64,000 nucleotides of DNA from Rugalucina vietnamica (Eukaryota > Mollusca > Bivalvia > Lucinida > Lucinidae): NCBI GenBank assembly GCA_964017185.1, contig OZ024874.1, positions 31,782,721-31,846,720 on the forward strand, in the 5' to 3' direction. Below, in pieces: positions 39,881 to 51,500 of this stretch. Positions within the stretch are counted from its first letter, which is position 1; every line of letters begins with the position of its first letter. Both the position numbers and the translations under genes were made by a program. Below the pieces are notes generated by a model. The model had not been told where the DNA came from. It did not search any database and saw only the letters and a list, made by a program, of their open reading frames with translations.

Positions 39881-40256
39881 AAAAACAAAAAAAAAAAAAA
39901 AAAAAAAAAAAACCCGAAGATTGGATTAGATCTAAGTGGCAACACTTTCATTACAGCACTAATCTATTACTCCTATAATCCAATCAAATAGGTGTCATTT
40001 TAATGACCGCAATGTTTTGACACGCCTCGTGATTCCTGTGATGTTTGTTTTCGCACCTTTGCCTTGATGACACGAGTTTTGGGTGTTGATGATAATTTCA
40101 TCATTAAGCCGCGACTCGTTCAAGATAAGACGATTAGAAGAACAAAGACCGGTAAGCACTGCTGCGGCGATCAAACAAAGTGGTACGGCGGATACCATGG
40201 TCGGCCAAAAAAGTGGTCCGGCGCTCGCCGGACCTGCCGCACCGGCGACGACGGCC
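39300..40256. mobile_element. GC-rich terminal-inverted-repeat element (uncertain)
   Basis: Ends ggccgtcgtcgc and gcgacgacggcc are perfect 12-bp inverted repeats. Subterminal agtggtccggcg motifs recur at 39323 and twice near 40171-40223. The interior includes gtcgagtgccgaaggcacga, a GC-rich block and a CA microsatellite. No target duplication was found. Confidence 0.35.
39821..39912 (+). repeat. (CA)n microsatellite followed by poly(A)
   Basis: About 28 uninterrupted CA units, then A runs broken by a single C, in total about 90 bp. Predicted His/Thr- and Lys-rich frames across it are artefacts. Confidence 0.95.
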
Positions 40257-40792
40257 TTGCATCATTTTTCAGTATATTTCAGCTGGTCAAATTGCTGAAT
40301 TTCCCATTTTTGCCATTGTTATCTTTGATCCTTTGTGAATCACCCTGTTCAGAAATGATTAAGCTGATTATGTCATAAAATAAAATTATCAAACATTACC
40401 TAACGTTTGAGCTAATTTAACAATAACAAATTTAAAAAAAATGGTCTTTTCATTTGTTTTAAAATATATCATGTTTTCTGGGACACCCCATGAAACTGAA
40501 TAAACGTAATTTGTAAGCTGATGTGGCAATGTGTACTAACAGAAGCACGAGAATAAAAATTTTGAGTTAAATCATTGCATTTCAAAATCAAGCACATCTG
40601 AAAAGTGCATTTTCATTGGACATGAGTATATTTCAAAACACTTGATTTTGTTATTGTTAGATCATTTCCTTAGTAAGCAACTATGAATGGCATCAAGGGC
40701 GATATCCTACAATGTAGCGAAGCTCATCCAAGTAACCAACTAAGGCAATCAAGGTCTCATCTTGGCCTGGCTCAGGCTTCTTAAGCAGTTAA

Positions 40793-41554
40793 AGCCCCGT
40801 TTACACGATTCATGATTTTTGGCTACGGTGCCGCTACGATTCGCCACAATTTGTAAAATCGTCGTGTGCCGTGGTGAACCGTGGTGATTCGTAGTAGAAC
40901 CTAGGTGAATCATGGTGAATCTTGATGAATCGTGATGATTCGTGAAACTCCACGGCAGCGCTACGGAAGTTTTAAACTGTTTAAAACATTTGTGGCGTAT
41001 CGTGGCGAATCGTGGTGCTTATTGGGCGTGGCCTAATTCGTAGCGCAACCGTAGCGGAATCGTGCTTATTCGTACTGACATCGTAGCTATATTCGCGGCT
41101 ATTCGTGAGAGATCGTAGCCAATCGTGGAGCTCCGTAGCGAAACGGTGGAATCTTTGACACCACAAACTCTCACGATTCACCGCGAATTGTGTACGGTTG
41201 TTCTACGAATCATCCACGGTTTCCCTACGGAGCTCCACGATTGGCCACGACGGCTACCGCCTTGAATCGTACTAGTACCATATCGAACCGTACAAGCACC
41301 GTGAGCATTCGTTGTGCCACCGTGGTTAATTCTCATTGACCGTAGCATTGCCGTCATGAATCGTCATTGATTCGTAGCGATACCTTACAGACACCGTACT
41401 AATATCATGGACATTCGTACTGGAATCGTAGTGACACTGAATATTTCAACTTTTCGCTACGATTCATCCCGATCCATCCCGATTTTTCAGACCATGAGAA
41501 ATCGGGGTGAATCGTGGTGAATCGTAGAGAAAATCGTGAATGTGTAAACAGGGC
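40793..41554. mobile_element. 762-bp TTAA-flanked element made of degenerate CGATTC/GAATCG repeats
   Basis: TTAA on both sides (40789-40792, 41555-41558) with ends agccccgtttacac and the complement of gccctgtttacac. Almost the whole interior consists of short variants of gaatcgtggtg and its complement, in both orientations, so it can fold extensively. No coding frame. Confidence 0.65.
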
Positions 41555-41650
41555 TTAACAAGTATTCTACCCAGGGCATCAAGCAACCCAATTATTTCAT
41601 GAAAACATGAAAAATTAACTTACACCAGTCCTGATCATTTGTTGGTATGT

Positions 41651-41875
41651 GAGCCACTGCATATAAAAACCAACAACATGCATAGGCGAAAACAAAGGCA
41701 CAGATCAGCTGTGCAGTAACTGCACAGCTGGTCAGTGCATGTTTTCGTTGCTCGGACAGTAAAATCCCTCTTCTTCTTAAATCCGAACTTCTAGCCTGCT
41801 TTTGTGACTCTACAGGCCAATTTGTGTCAGACCTGGTTGGAAACCAAAATTGTTGGTTTTCTCATTTGATGGCTC
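41651..41875 (-). mobile_element. palindromic MITE, family P copy 9
   Basis: Core cagatcagctgtgcagtaac, then tgcacagctggtcag. Flanks atgt/atat differ at one base. A strong 3'-splice-site-like tract (ttttttcag, ending at 41893) follows the right end. Confidence 0.75.
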
Positions 41876-41893
41876 ATATCATATTTTTTTCAG

Positions 41894-42703
41894 TGGCAGC
41901 TGTATCAACCTGGAGAATGGATCAACTTATACCTGTATACCCTGTCTCAAGATAAAGTCTTTGTGCCATTTGAGAAAAATGTCTACTTTAAAACACAACA
42001 CAGGCATTTGACATGGATTAGAACAACAACAACAAAAAAAAACTTTTGAAACTGCCATGTGTATGGATAGATTATAAAATTATCACTTTCCGTGCGAAAA
42101 TTAGGCCAACAGATATGCAATGACAAGTTTATATGCAGAATGTGGTCAAATGAATCCTATGAATCATGCAAAGACTATATATGAGATTTTTTTTTTCTTT
42201 TCTTTTTTTCTTTCTTTTTTTTTTTACTACTCACCACACTCTGGCTATATACATGGCAGTTTTAGTGTGGTTTTGGTATAGATACATATACAAGTTCTTT
42301 CATATGGAGTATGGCTTGGTTTATTGGGATCAGAATTTCAAATGCATGTGTACTCAATTACTCGGAATATCAACATAATACCATTGAAATCTTAAATAAA
42401 ACACATACTGTAGCAAAACCTTTGAGACATAGAGGTGACTTTTCTACTTTCAAACAATATTCAACACTGCATCCAATGAAATTGACCAGAGGTTTGAAAT
42501 TTTCATATTTAGACACAACGTGGATTGCCTTATGATTCTGTTAATCTAATTTTTTGCATATATGCCAAAACAGGTTTTCTCCTGATGCAGTTCTTGGCAA
42601 TATGTATAATACACTGTATCTATAGTCTGACATATTCTGTTTGAATGTTTTTAAAATGTAAATAAATCATGGGAAGCTGTCAGTTGCTTTAGTTATTTGT
42701 ATT
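41894..42703. other. possible terminal exon or unassigned sequence
   Basis: A strong acceptor (ttttttcag) precedes tggcagctgtatcaacctgg, open in more than one frame for 35-50 codons. AATAAA-like signals occur near 42395 and 42660. No homology recognised; could be a 3' UTR. Confidence 0.25.
42186..42227 (+). repeat. pyrimidine tract
   Basis: Forty bases of T with scattered C (tttttttttcttttcttt). It lies downstream of a splice-acceptor-like site at 41893. Confidence 0.7.
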
Positions 42704-42909
42704 GTTTATTTGTTTGTTTTGAGGTTTAACATACCAGTCAGCAATTTTTCAGTCAGGGATGGAACCATCACTTCCTGGATATTAACCAATACCTTGGGGA
42801 GTGAATGTGCCTTGCTCAAGGACACAACATGGTGCCGCCAGTGGGGATCGAACCCAGGACCTCTCGATTTAGAGTCTAATGCTCTTCCACTATGTCACTG
42901 CACTCCCCT
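42704..42909 (-). mobile_element. tRNA-derived SINE, family 1
   Basis: Minus-strand copy with B box gggttcgatcc, central segment ttgtgtccttgagcaaggca and a tail ending in caaacaaataaac. It is the best preserved head of this family here. Confidence 0.78.
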
Positions 42910-43070
42910 TATTTGCATTGTATTTGCTTTTCTTTTTTGGAAGATTCTAATGACCTTTGAAATAGGATTTTATTGCCTTCAAAGTGGACATGCTTTCATA
43001 TTGTTGTTACTCAAGTTAATAATTGACCAGTTAATATCACGTTACAAGCTCCCACAAAAATAATGATGTG

Positions 43071-43220
43071 TGTGTTTGGGGTTCTCCCAATGGTACCATT
43101 GGTTGGTAACATTTGTACTATTAGTACCAATGGTATTACCATTTTGCATAAATTTCTTTACCAAATTAAATTGGTACAAATGTTACCAACTATTGGTACC
43201 ATTGAAAACCCCCAAACACA
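43071..43220. mobile_element. 150-bp fold-back element
   Basis: The left half (tgtgtttggg, tggtaccattggttggtaac, atttgtac) is repeated inverted in the right half (ggtacaaatgttaccaacta, ttggtacc, cccaaacaca). Only a short AT-rich loop separates the arms. Confidence 0.65.
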
Positions 43221-43533
43221 TGCAATGTGAGCATATAATTTTTTACCACATCATCCACATATGATATTAAAATGACTTAAATAAGTCACGCCAATTTTAA
43301 GACATACATCTCAATACATATTTACCCCATACATTTACAACTTTTTTTTTTTTTTTTTTTAATCAAACTTGGAATTATTTTTTCTCTCCACTTTTCCAGT
43401 TTGTAAAGTAATGCTTTACGTCCATGGTCCTAAGCTACTGTCATATCAGGATAATCAGTTATCCAGACCACACCACTCTTGGACAAGTCATTCAGTACTT
43501 GGTCCAGATTTCTTTCACCGCTAACTGACAAAT

Positions 43534-43767
43534 GAGCCACCTCGTGGGAAAACCAACAATGTGGTTTCTGAACAGATCAGACACAAACCAACCTGCACAG
43601 TCACAGAAGCAGGCTTGAAGCTTGAAATGTTGGAGTTAAGTAGAGGAGGAATCGTACTATCCGAGTAGCGAAAACAAAGGCACTGATCAGCTTCGCGGTT
43701 ACCGCGAAGCTGATCTGCGTCTTTGTTTTCGCCTATGCAGATTGTTCGTTTTCCCATGAGGCGGCTC
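43534..43767 (+). mobile_element. palindromic MITE, family P copy 10 (near intact)
   Basis: Terminal repeats gagccacctcgtgggaaaac and ttttcccatgaggcggctc are flanked by aaat on both sides. The central palindrome is gatcagcttcgcggttaccg then cgaagctgatc, with arms extended by caaaggc/gcgtctttg. Confidence 0.9.
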
Positions 43768-44387
43768 AAATGCTAAGAAATAATGTAGCTCTAGCAGTAA
43801 TTTGTTGAGAAATTGGACAATTTACTGTCGGAAGGTCACTCATAATGAAGATAAAATCACAAGTGTGAGTGATTTTTATATTCTAACAACTGATCAACAG
43901 ACAGTGAATTATTACTCAATAAATCACACTTGAGCCGATCTATTTCGCTCCTAACACTCAATAAACGGAATAAAATTTGCTGAAACGGTCTGTATTGTTC
44001 AGTTTTGTACCATTGCACTGTAGAATTCCTGCCTGTAGGGCTGGTGTCTGGATTTCAAAACAACAGTTACATTGTGAGGTCATATAAAGAAGAGAAATTG
44101 GTTAAGTTTTTTCAAATGACTAGAAAAGTCACATATCAAACTCGCTTTTCCTGGTTTACAAGTTAAGTCGAGAAGCTTAAGCCCATGTCACAGCTTTGTG
44201 GCATGCCTGCGAGTGTCTACATAGACAACATTCTTCTTCATTTTGTTTGTTATGCTGCTTTATGTCTCAGTCAACAGCTTTGGTCATGTTGGGATATCCT
44301 CACCCTATCATGGACTTATATTACATAGAGATTCCTTAACATTTTTTAATGCACTGCAATACAGCACCATCCAAGCAAATAACATTT

Positions 44388-44621
44388 GAGCCGCCTCGTG
44401 GGAAAACCAACAATGTGGTTTCCGAACAGGTCTGACACAAACCGAACTTTACAGTCACAGGAAAGAGCTAGAAGCTTGAAATTTCGGATTTAAGTAGAAG
44501 AGAACCTGTACTATCCCAGTAACGAAAACAAAGGCGCTGATCAGCTTCACAGTTACTGCGAAGCTGATCTGCGCCTTTGTTTTCGCCTACGCAGATTGTT
44601 GGTTTTCCCACGAGGTGGCTA
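44388..44621 (+). mobile_element. palindromic MITE, family P copy 11 (near intact)
   Basis: Ends gagccgcctcgtgggaaaac and ttttcccacgaggtggct. The central palindrome is gcgctgatcagcttcacagt then tactgcgaagctgatc. The right flank does not clearly repeat the left. Confidence 0.85.
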
Positions 44622-44845
44622 GAGTGGCTTGACTTAACCATTTTTCCTGGACAGGTTCAGACCTAAGCAATTAATCAGTATTCAGACAATGAGTAGCTGT
44701 GAGGGGAATTTCTCCAAGACTCAATGGTGTGGCTTTCTGTCTTGTTATTGATGTTAATATTCTGGCATGAGAAATGGCCAAAATGTTAACAAATTAATAG
44801 AATGACATACGCATAAAACCAACAACTCTACACTGAAAACTTTGT

Positions 44846-44864
44846 TTTATTTTTCATCTTTATT
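44846..44864 (-). terminator. candidate poly(A) signals for PSMD13
   Basis: Two minus-strand AATAAA hexamers (44846-44851 and 44859-44864) lie about 570 nt past the PSMD13 stop. If used, MITE copy P12 (45143-45377) would be inside the 3' UTR. Nearer signals were not obvious. Confidence 0.35.
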
Positions 44865-45142
44865 TTAATCATATCAAATCACTTTGATATAGAAATAGCA
44901 CTTTCATCTTAAATAGTAAGTTGTGATTTCTGTTCCAAGATTGGTCTTAACATCTAAATGAAGATTTATTTTTTGATTCAGTTGTACTTGCTAGCACTAG
45001 GCCACAACCCTCCCTTCCTGAGAGGCAATCTGATCAGGGTTTGCACTATGCTATTCTACCAACATTGTTCAATGGCATTTCTTTCTTTAAGCCATGTGTT
45101 CAAGTTTTAAGCTGTTTGAAACACTGTGGAACATATATGTAT

Positions 45143-45377
45143 GAGCCATGTCATGGGAAAACCAACAAACTGCATATGAGAAAACAAAGACGCAGATCAG
45201 CTTCTCGGTAACTGCGAAGTCGATCAGCACCTTTGTTTTCTCTACATGGATAGTACAATTTCTCTAGTTTCAAAATCCAAAATTTCCAGCCTCTAGCCTT
45301 CTTCTATGCTTGTACAGTTTGGTCTGTGTCCGGTCAGGTCGTAAACCCCGAAGACCAGTTTTCTCTTTCCATGACTC
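45143..45377 (-). mobile_element. palindromic MITE, family P copy 12 (PSMD13 3' region)
   Basis: Ends gagccatgtcatgggaaaac and ctttccatgactc; flanks gtat/ttat. It ends 50 nt before the PSMD13 stop position (45428) and so probably lies in the 3' UTR. Confidence 0.78.
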
Positions 45378-45427
45378 TTATTATGGAAAATGAGAAAATG
45401 AACAATTAACAGTTCTAGATGGAGTCA

Positions 45428-45523
45428 CTACGTGAGAATATCATGTGCCTTGACTTCTAGTAATCTTTCCATCTGTCGTACATCTTCACACCACTGCTGT
45501 AGACGGTTCTGCATTGTGCCGAT
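45428..45523 (-). CDS. PSMD13: PSMD13 last coding exon and stop
   Basis: Encodes [20 protein letters not shown], then [11 protein letters not shown] and stop TAG. The HDILT end is shared with human PSMD13. Acceptor is GTTCCAG. A palindromic MITE (P12) starts 50 nt past the stop. Confidence 0.95.
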   Translation of the reverse strand: MGTMQNRLQQWCEDVRQMERLLEVKAHDILT

Positions 45524-48500
45524 CTGGAACAGAAATGTGTATCAAAAATAGTTTGTCAACGATTTTTTAGTCATGATGGGATGGAGCCAGTACTATGGGG
45601 TGTAACGTCACAGACACAATATGGAGAGAGTAAGGTCTGAACCCCCTACCTAATCCTTGAGGCTTAAAGTTTACCATATAGCCATGCCCCCACATCACAA
45701 AATGACTGTCATATTTAAACATTCATATAGAACTAGTAAGGCTGTTCAAAAAAGAAACTAGCCATGTTTTCAAATCTTGAGATACAGGAGATTACAGTTT
45801 GTTATAGTACACAGAAAACACATTTTTCCCTGTGTTTCATTTGTACAATTTCTTGCTCAATGTCTGAAATAAATAACTGAGGTCATGTCTGTCTGGTCAG
45901 TTTTTCCTGCAAAGGCTTAACCTAAGGCCAGGTTCACATCAGTAAAGCTTCCAAGTCAAAGACCACACAGCATATTGGATTTTTTGTCAGTTTTATGTGC
46001 ATTAAAATGTTCAATTTCTATTCACCACTGCATTACAATTTCTAGAACAAAACTGCATATTTGGCAAAAAACTTTACTGTTGTGAACCTAGCTTCAACAG
46101 TTAACTAGTGCAGTGTTCATCCTTACACTGTCAACTGCAAACAATTGAGAGAATGTGCCAGACTGAGAATCAAACCTGTGACTCCATAAACACACACAGA
46201 AACACTACAGGCTGTCCTATCTGGGCCTACTACCCTTGGTTGAGATAAGGTAACAGAATACCCAATGCTCATAAAAATCTTAGCAACGTGTATCTCTATA
46301 AATAAAGGTATCTTGATGAGCAAATGGAAGTAAAGTCTTACTTGTTCTAGGTCTAGTACCCTAGGTTGTACCCAGGTAAGATGAACTTTGTTGTCAACTT
46401 CATCTATTGATCCCTTCACCAGTCCTAGACTCAGGGCCTTCATTACCAACATTTCAACCTAAAAATAAAACCAATGTTAGCAAGTTGAAATCTCTTCAGA
46501 ATTGGAACCAAAGCCCAATGGGCATTCAATTTCTATGTAGTTTAACATCTCAGTCAACACTTTTGGTCATGTCCGGATGAAACCACCACTACCTGGATAT
46601 TAACACATAATATGAGAACTGGGGAAGTTAATGTGTCATGCTCAAGGACTCAACATGGTAGCCATAGGTTTGCATCCTCACCCTTTGCTTAAGAGTCCAA
46701 TACTCTACCAATGAGCCACCAAGCACTGCCTTAAAAGTTATTGGGCAATATGACCAAGTGAAATGTGCCATCTTTAACTTTATACATTTAGCAGCAATAC
46801 TTATGAAACAGTGCAATCTAGGTGTTTACAGGTGTGCTGATTATTTAGTTATCAAAGTTTTTTGGCTCACCTCATTTTCTGGTAGTCTGGTCTCCGTAGC
46901 AATCTCCTGGAAGGTCAATTGTCTGTTAGTGGCTGGTCTCTTGAACGTCATCTGAAATAGGTATTTATTACAGTAACACTCCATGAAAAGTAAGAATAGA
47001 GGGACCAGGAATCGATGCAATTAAATTTAAAGTCCCAACATAGACACAAGGTGGGAAAGAAAATACATAAAACACATCAAAACATTTTTCCGATAACACA
47101 CAAGAAGAGCAGAATGACTAGCTCTTTCCCAACAAGGAAGCCATCCGGCTAAGTTTCAACCGAAACGAGCCAACGAGCACGACAGAGAGGCAGGCACAAT
47201 AAACAGTAATATAATGAAGATAAACCACTTTTCCTGGGACACCGATTATCAGTATTACTGGGGACAATGCCAAAAACTATTTTTCCTGGGGACATGCAAT
47301 TGAATTTAAAGAAACTGTTATGTGGTTGCCAAATAACACTTCTAATACTTTTAAAGCATATAGAATGCACTACATCAAATTATTAGGAATCTAACATTCA
47401 AAAGCTAAGCATCACAGACATTATCAATTGTTTCAATATGGCTGAGAAATATTTAACAGAAATGTCTGGCTCATTGAATGGTTAAATTAGGCAATGATCA
47501 GGAAAAGGCACAATCAGAAAGGAATTCCCACTCCAAAAACCGAGGTGGGGAAAAAACTAAACAGATAATGGAGATTGCATTTAAGCCAGATGTCGGTTGA
47601 AAAAATATTAATTTTCTTAATTTTCTCAATAAACACAATCATTTCAAATGCATAAAATGTTCAGTTAGTATGCAGACTTTCATTCTGCTTTGTCCAAATT
47701 TTTATTTATTAGAAATTTCATGATATGTTACATACATACAAAGTATATACATATGCATCAAAGGATCAGACAGTAGGCTAGGCCACATTTTCAATGTGAC
47801 AGGCAGTCCAACTGACACATTAACATGTTGGTAATTATCTATAATTAGGGTTAGTTATACTGATAATCTGATACCTACCTCCATTAAGCACAGCAAGGAT
47901 ATTTTCTGTCTCATTGGGATTTCACTGGCTGCTAAATCAGGCTGAAAATACAACAGCAGAATTATAGTAATGAATGAATAGGTGATGCTGAAAGAAATAT
48001 TTGATATGACTTTCTTCAACTAGTTATTTATCGTTGATTGCAACACTATTCAAATTTGACATATTAAAAGCAAGATTCTTTCAAAATTACCACTATTATA
48101 GCTAAATGGATTATTTTGCCCATTCACATGAGCAAAGTTTCCGAAAAAACACATGCCTGTATCATAATTCTGCAATGATTCGTACTATCAATAGTTTTCA
48201 ACAATAAAAACTCAGTGATTAAAACAGCACAAGTTTCTCTGTCAGCCATCTTACCTGTGTAGCCCAGCTTTTCTTGAGATCTTCGAACTTTGATATATTG
48301 CCACTGTTAAAGGCATACATTAGATTAATCAACCATTCTTTATCTGTGCCCTTCAGAGATTCCAATATTGGATGTGCTAACTGAAATCACAACAGCATAT
48401 GGATTGATAGTTGTATCCCCAATTCTTGTTGGATCTTTTTTTTTTTTTTTTTTTTTTAAATATTTTTTTTTTTTTTTTTTTTTTTTAAATAATGAGACAA

Positions 48501-51500
48501 CTAAACCATTTGTAATAGAGTAAACCCCCATTAGCCCTCAAGGGTGACTTATTGAAATTACTGTGTAATGTTATGTTCCAAAGGTTTTGTGATTCGTTAC
48601 ATTCATAATAGTTTGTATCATTTTATTAGTTAGTGTATGAGTAAATTATTCAAAATACTGCAGCTGAAAATCTGTTATAACAAAGCTTCCTCTCAATCAA
48701 TTTCATCATTGCCATTATTCAGTGCACTGTTCATTGTCTTTATTTTGGTCTTCAATATATGAGCTGCCACATGGGAAAACCAACAATCTGCATACGCAAA
48801 AACAAAGACGCAGATCAGCTTCGCGGTAAACGTTGAAGCTGATCAGCACCTTTGTTTTCACTACATGGATAGTACAATTCATCTTCTTTCTAAATCCAAA
48901 ATTTCCAGCCTCTAGCCTTCTTCTGTGACTGTACATGATGCGGCTCATATCACAACAGTTTAATTGTTATGTCACAGTGAAAGTATGCCAACCTACCAGT
49001 TCTCCAAAGTTATAAACTCCCTGTCCTAACACTGCAGCTAAACCAAGATTGAACGCTCTTTCTACATGTTCCCCAGCTGTAAAATAGTGATTAGAAAAAT
49101 CTACAAGGAACAATGTAATGAGAAAACCTGATTCAAAAAACAAAGGAGCAATACTTCTGAAACCAGAGGACCAATGGTCCTGTAAACGCTCACCTGAGAC
49201 CTAAGATACATGTATATACCACTAAACTTGTTATACTAGGTGTATACATGTATATACCCCGGGGCAGGGTCAGAGCAACCTCTGGAGTCAATTTCTTCTT
49301 TAAATCATAAAGATTCAGTCAATTTTGCCAATTTACTGCAAGTTTTGCCCTTCAAATGACATTGGAACAATTTTCCCCATTCAAATGCATGGGCAAACTA
49401 AGTTGACCTTGCCATAAAAAAGGTCAAGGTCATCCCAGGGTCATGATTTATATAAACTATAATGGGCCTGCGTCCCCGATGCTACATACCAAGTTTAGTA
49501 GAAATCGGCCCACTGGTTCTGGAGAAGAAGATTTTTGAAGGTTTTTGCTATTTATAGCCATGGTGGCCATCTTGGTCATGTGACCTTGACCATTTATATA
49601 AACTTTAGTTTCCCCTTCCTAAGGATGCTCCACATTAAGTTTGGCTTTGATTGGCCAAGCAGTTTCAGAGAAGATGTTTGAATATTATGGTCATAAAATG
49701 TATATAGCCCCGGGGCAGGGGCAGACAACCCCCAGGGGCTAAAATTTTCCATTAACATTAATCTTCTGTCCATTTGCCTATTCCCAGTAAGTTTTACCCA
49801 TTAAATAGCATTTTATCATTTTTTCCCATTCAAATGCATTGGCGACCTAAGTTGACCTTGCCGTAAAATAGGTCAAGGTCATCCTAGGGTCATGATTTAT
49901 ATAAACTATGATGGGCCTGCATCTCCAATGCTACATACCAAGTTTCGTGGAAATCGGCCCACTGGTTCTGGAGAAGCAGATTTTTAAAGGGTTTTGCTAT
50001 TTATAGCCATGGCGGCCATCTTGGTCATGTGACCTGGACCATTTATATAAACTTACATTCCCCCTTCCTAAGGATGCTCCACATAAAGTTTGGCTTTGAT
50101 TGGCCCAGCGGTTTCAGGGGAGAAGATGTTTCATTATTATGGAAATATACATGTATATAGCCCCGGGGCAGGGGCAGACAACCCCCCAGGGGCTAAAATT
50201 TTCCATTAACATTAATCTTCTGTCCATTTGCCTATTCCCAGTTAGTTTTACCCATTAAATAGCATTTTATCATTTTTTCCCATTCAAATGCATTGGCGAC
50301 CTAAGTTGACCTTGCCGTAAAATAGGTCAAGGTCATCCTAGGGTCATGATTTATATAAACTATGATGGGCCTGCGTCTTCGATGCTACATACCAAGTTTC
50401 GTGGAAATCGGCCCACTGGTTCTGGAGAAGAAGATTTTTAAAGGTTTTTGCTATTTATAGCCATGGTGGCCATCTTGGTCATGTGACCTAGACCATTTAT
50501 ATAAACTTTCATTCCCCCTTCCTAAGGATGCTCCACATTAAGTTTGGCTTTGATTGGCCAAGCAGTTTCAGAGGAGAAGATCTTTGAAATTGTGGATGAC
50601 GGACGGACGCCGGAGCATGGGTTTCCTATAAGCTCACCTGTGAGCCTTCGGCTCAGGTGAGCTAAAAAATATAAAGGCCATGTGAATCATATGTGCAAAC
50701 TTCTTAACTATAGACAGAATACATAACCAAGCACAACCTTCAATATTTTGGTAGAAAAAAAGGCGAGAACAAATAGTTCAACTAACCATCATCATAATTA
50801 TACTCTTTCAAACAGGACAAATATTTGTTCAATCTTACATGGTATTTGCTCCAGAGGTGTACATCCCAGAAATCGTAGAGCATCTTTATAATATTCTGCA
50901 TGGTTTCCCATTAACTTGTGGTAATTACTAGACAACTCATAGAATCTACTGTGGACTGCTGTGACACCGTCCTGGGCATCTAGTAATGAGCGACACTCTT
51001 CTACCATTTGCTACAGAAGGATAGAAATACAGAACAGTGTAATAATCATTTTAACAACAATTTTGTCATAAATACTATACTGTAAAGAAAACATGGAAAA
51101 CTCTTGGAAAGCATGAATTGAGCCACGACACAAGAAAACCAGTCTTTGGGAGTTCCGACCATGTCTGACACAAACCGGCCTGTGCAGCTACAGAGGATGG
51201 TTTGAAGCCTAAAATTTTGGATTTAGGAAGAAGAGGAATTGTACTATCTGTGTAGCAAAAACATAGGCGCTGATCAGCTGTGCATTTACTGCACAGCTGA
51301 TCTGTACCTTTGTTTTTGCATAGGCAAAAATCCGGTTTTCTCATGATGCGGTTCAATCTTGTTATGTGCTTCTTTTGTCTTTTCTCTTTTTTTCCACATT
51401 CAAATTTTTCTTAAATGAAATTTAAAGCCGAATTTGGGTAATTCCAATTTTAACTAAAACCCATAACCATTTTGGACCATACCACAACATTTATGAACCT

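Noticed and set aside
39612-39991. Three His/Thr- and Lys-rich frames
   Set aside because: They are translations of a CA microsatellite and poly(A) in different frames.
40793-41554. Coding region or telomere-like array
   Set aside because: The words occur in both orientations with no steady frame, and the unit is not a telomere repeat; TTAA and inverted ends indicate a mobile element.
43521-43769. Open frame of 82 codons with GENKDADQL- and CFRYSDSTIPPL-type peptide
   Set aside because: The same peptide pieces appear at 12967-13251, 51075-51356 and 52096-52335 only because all are family P MITE copies; translation runs through the hairpin.
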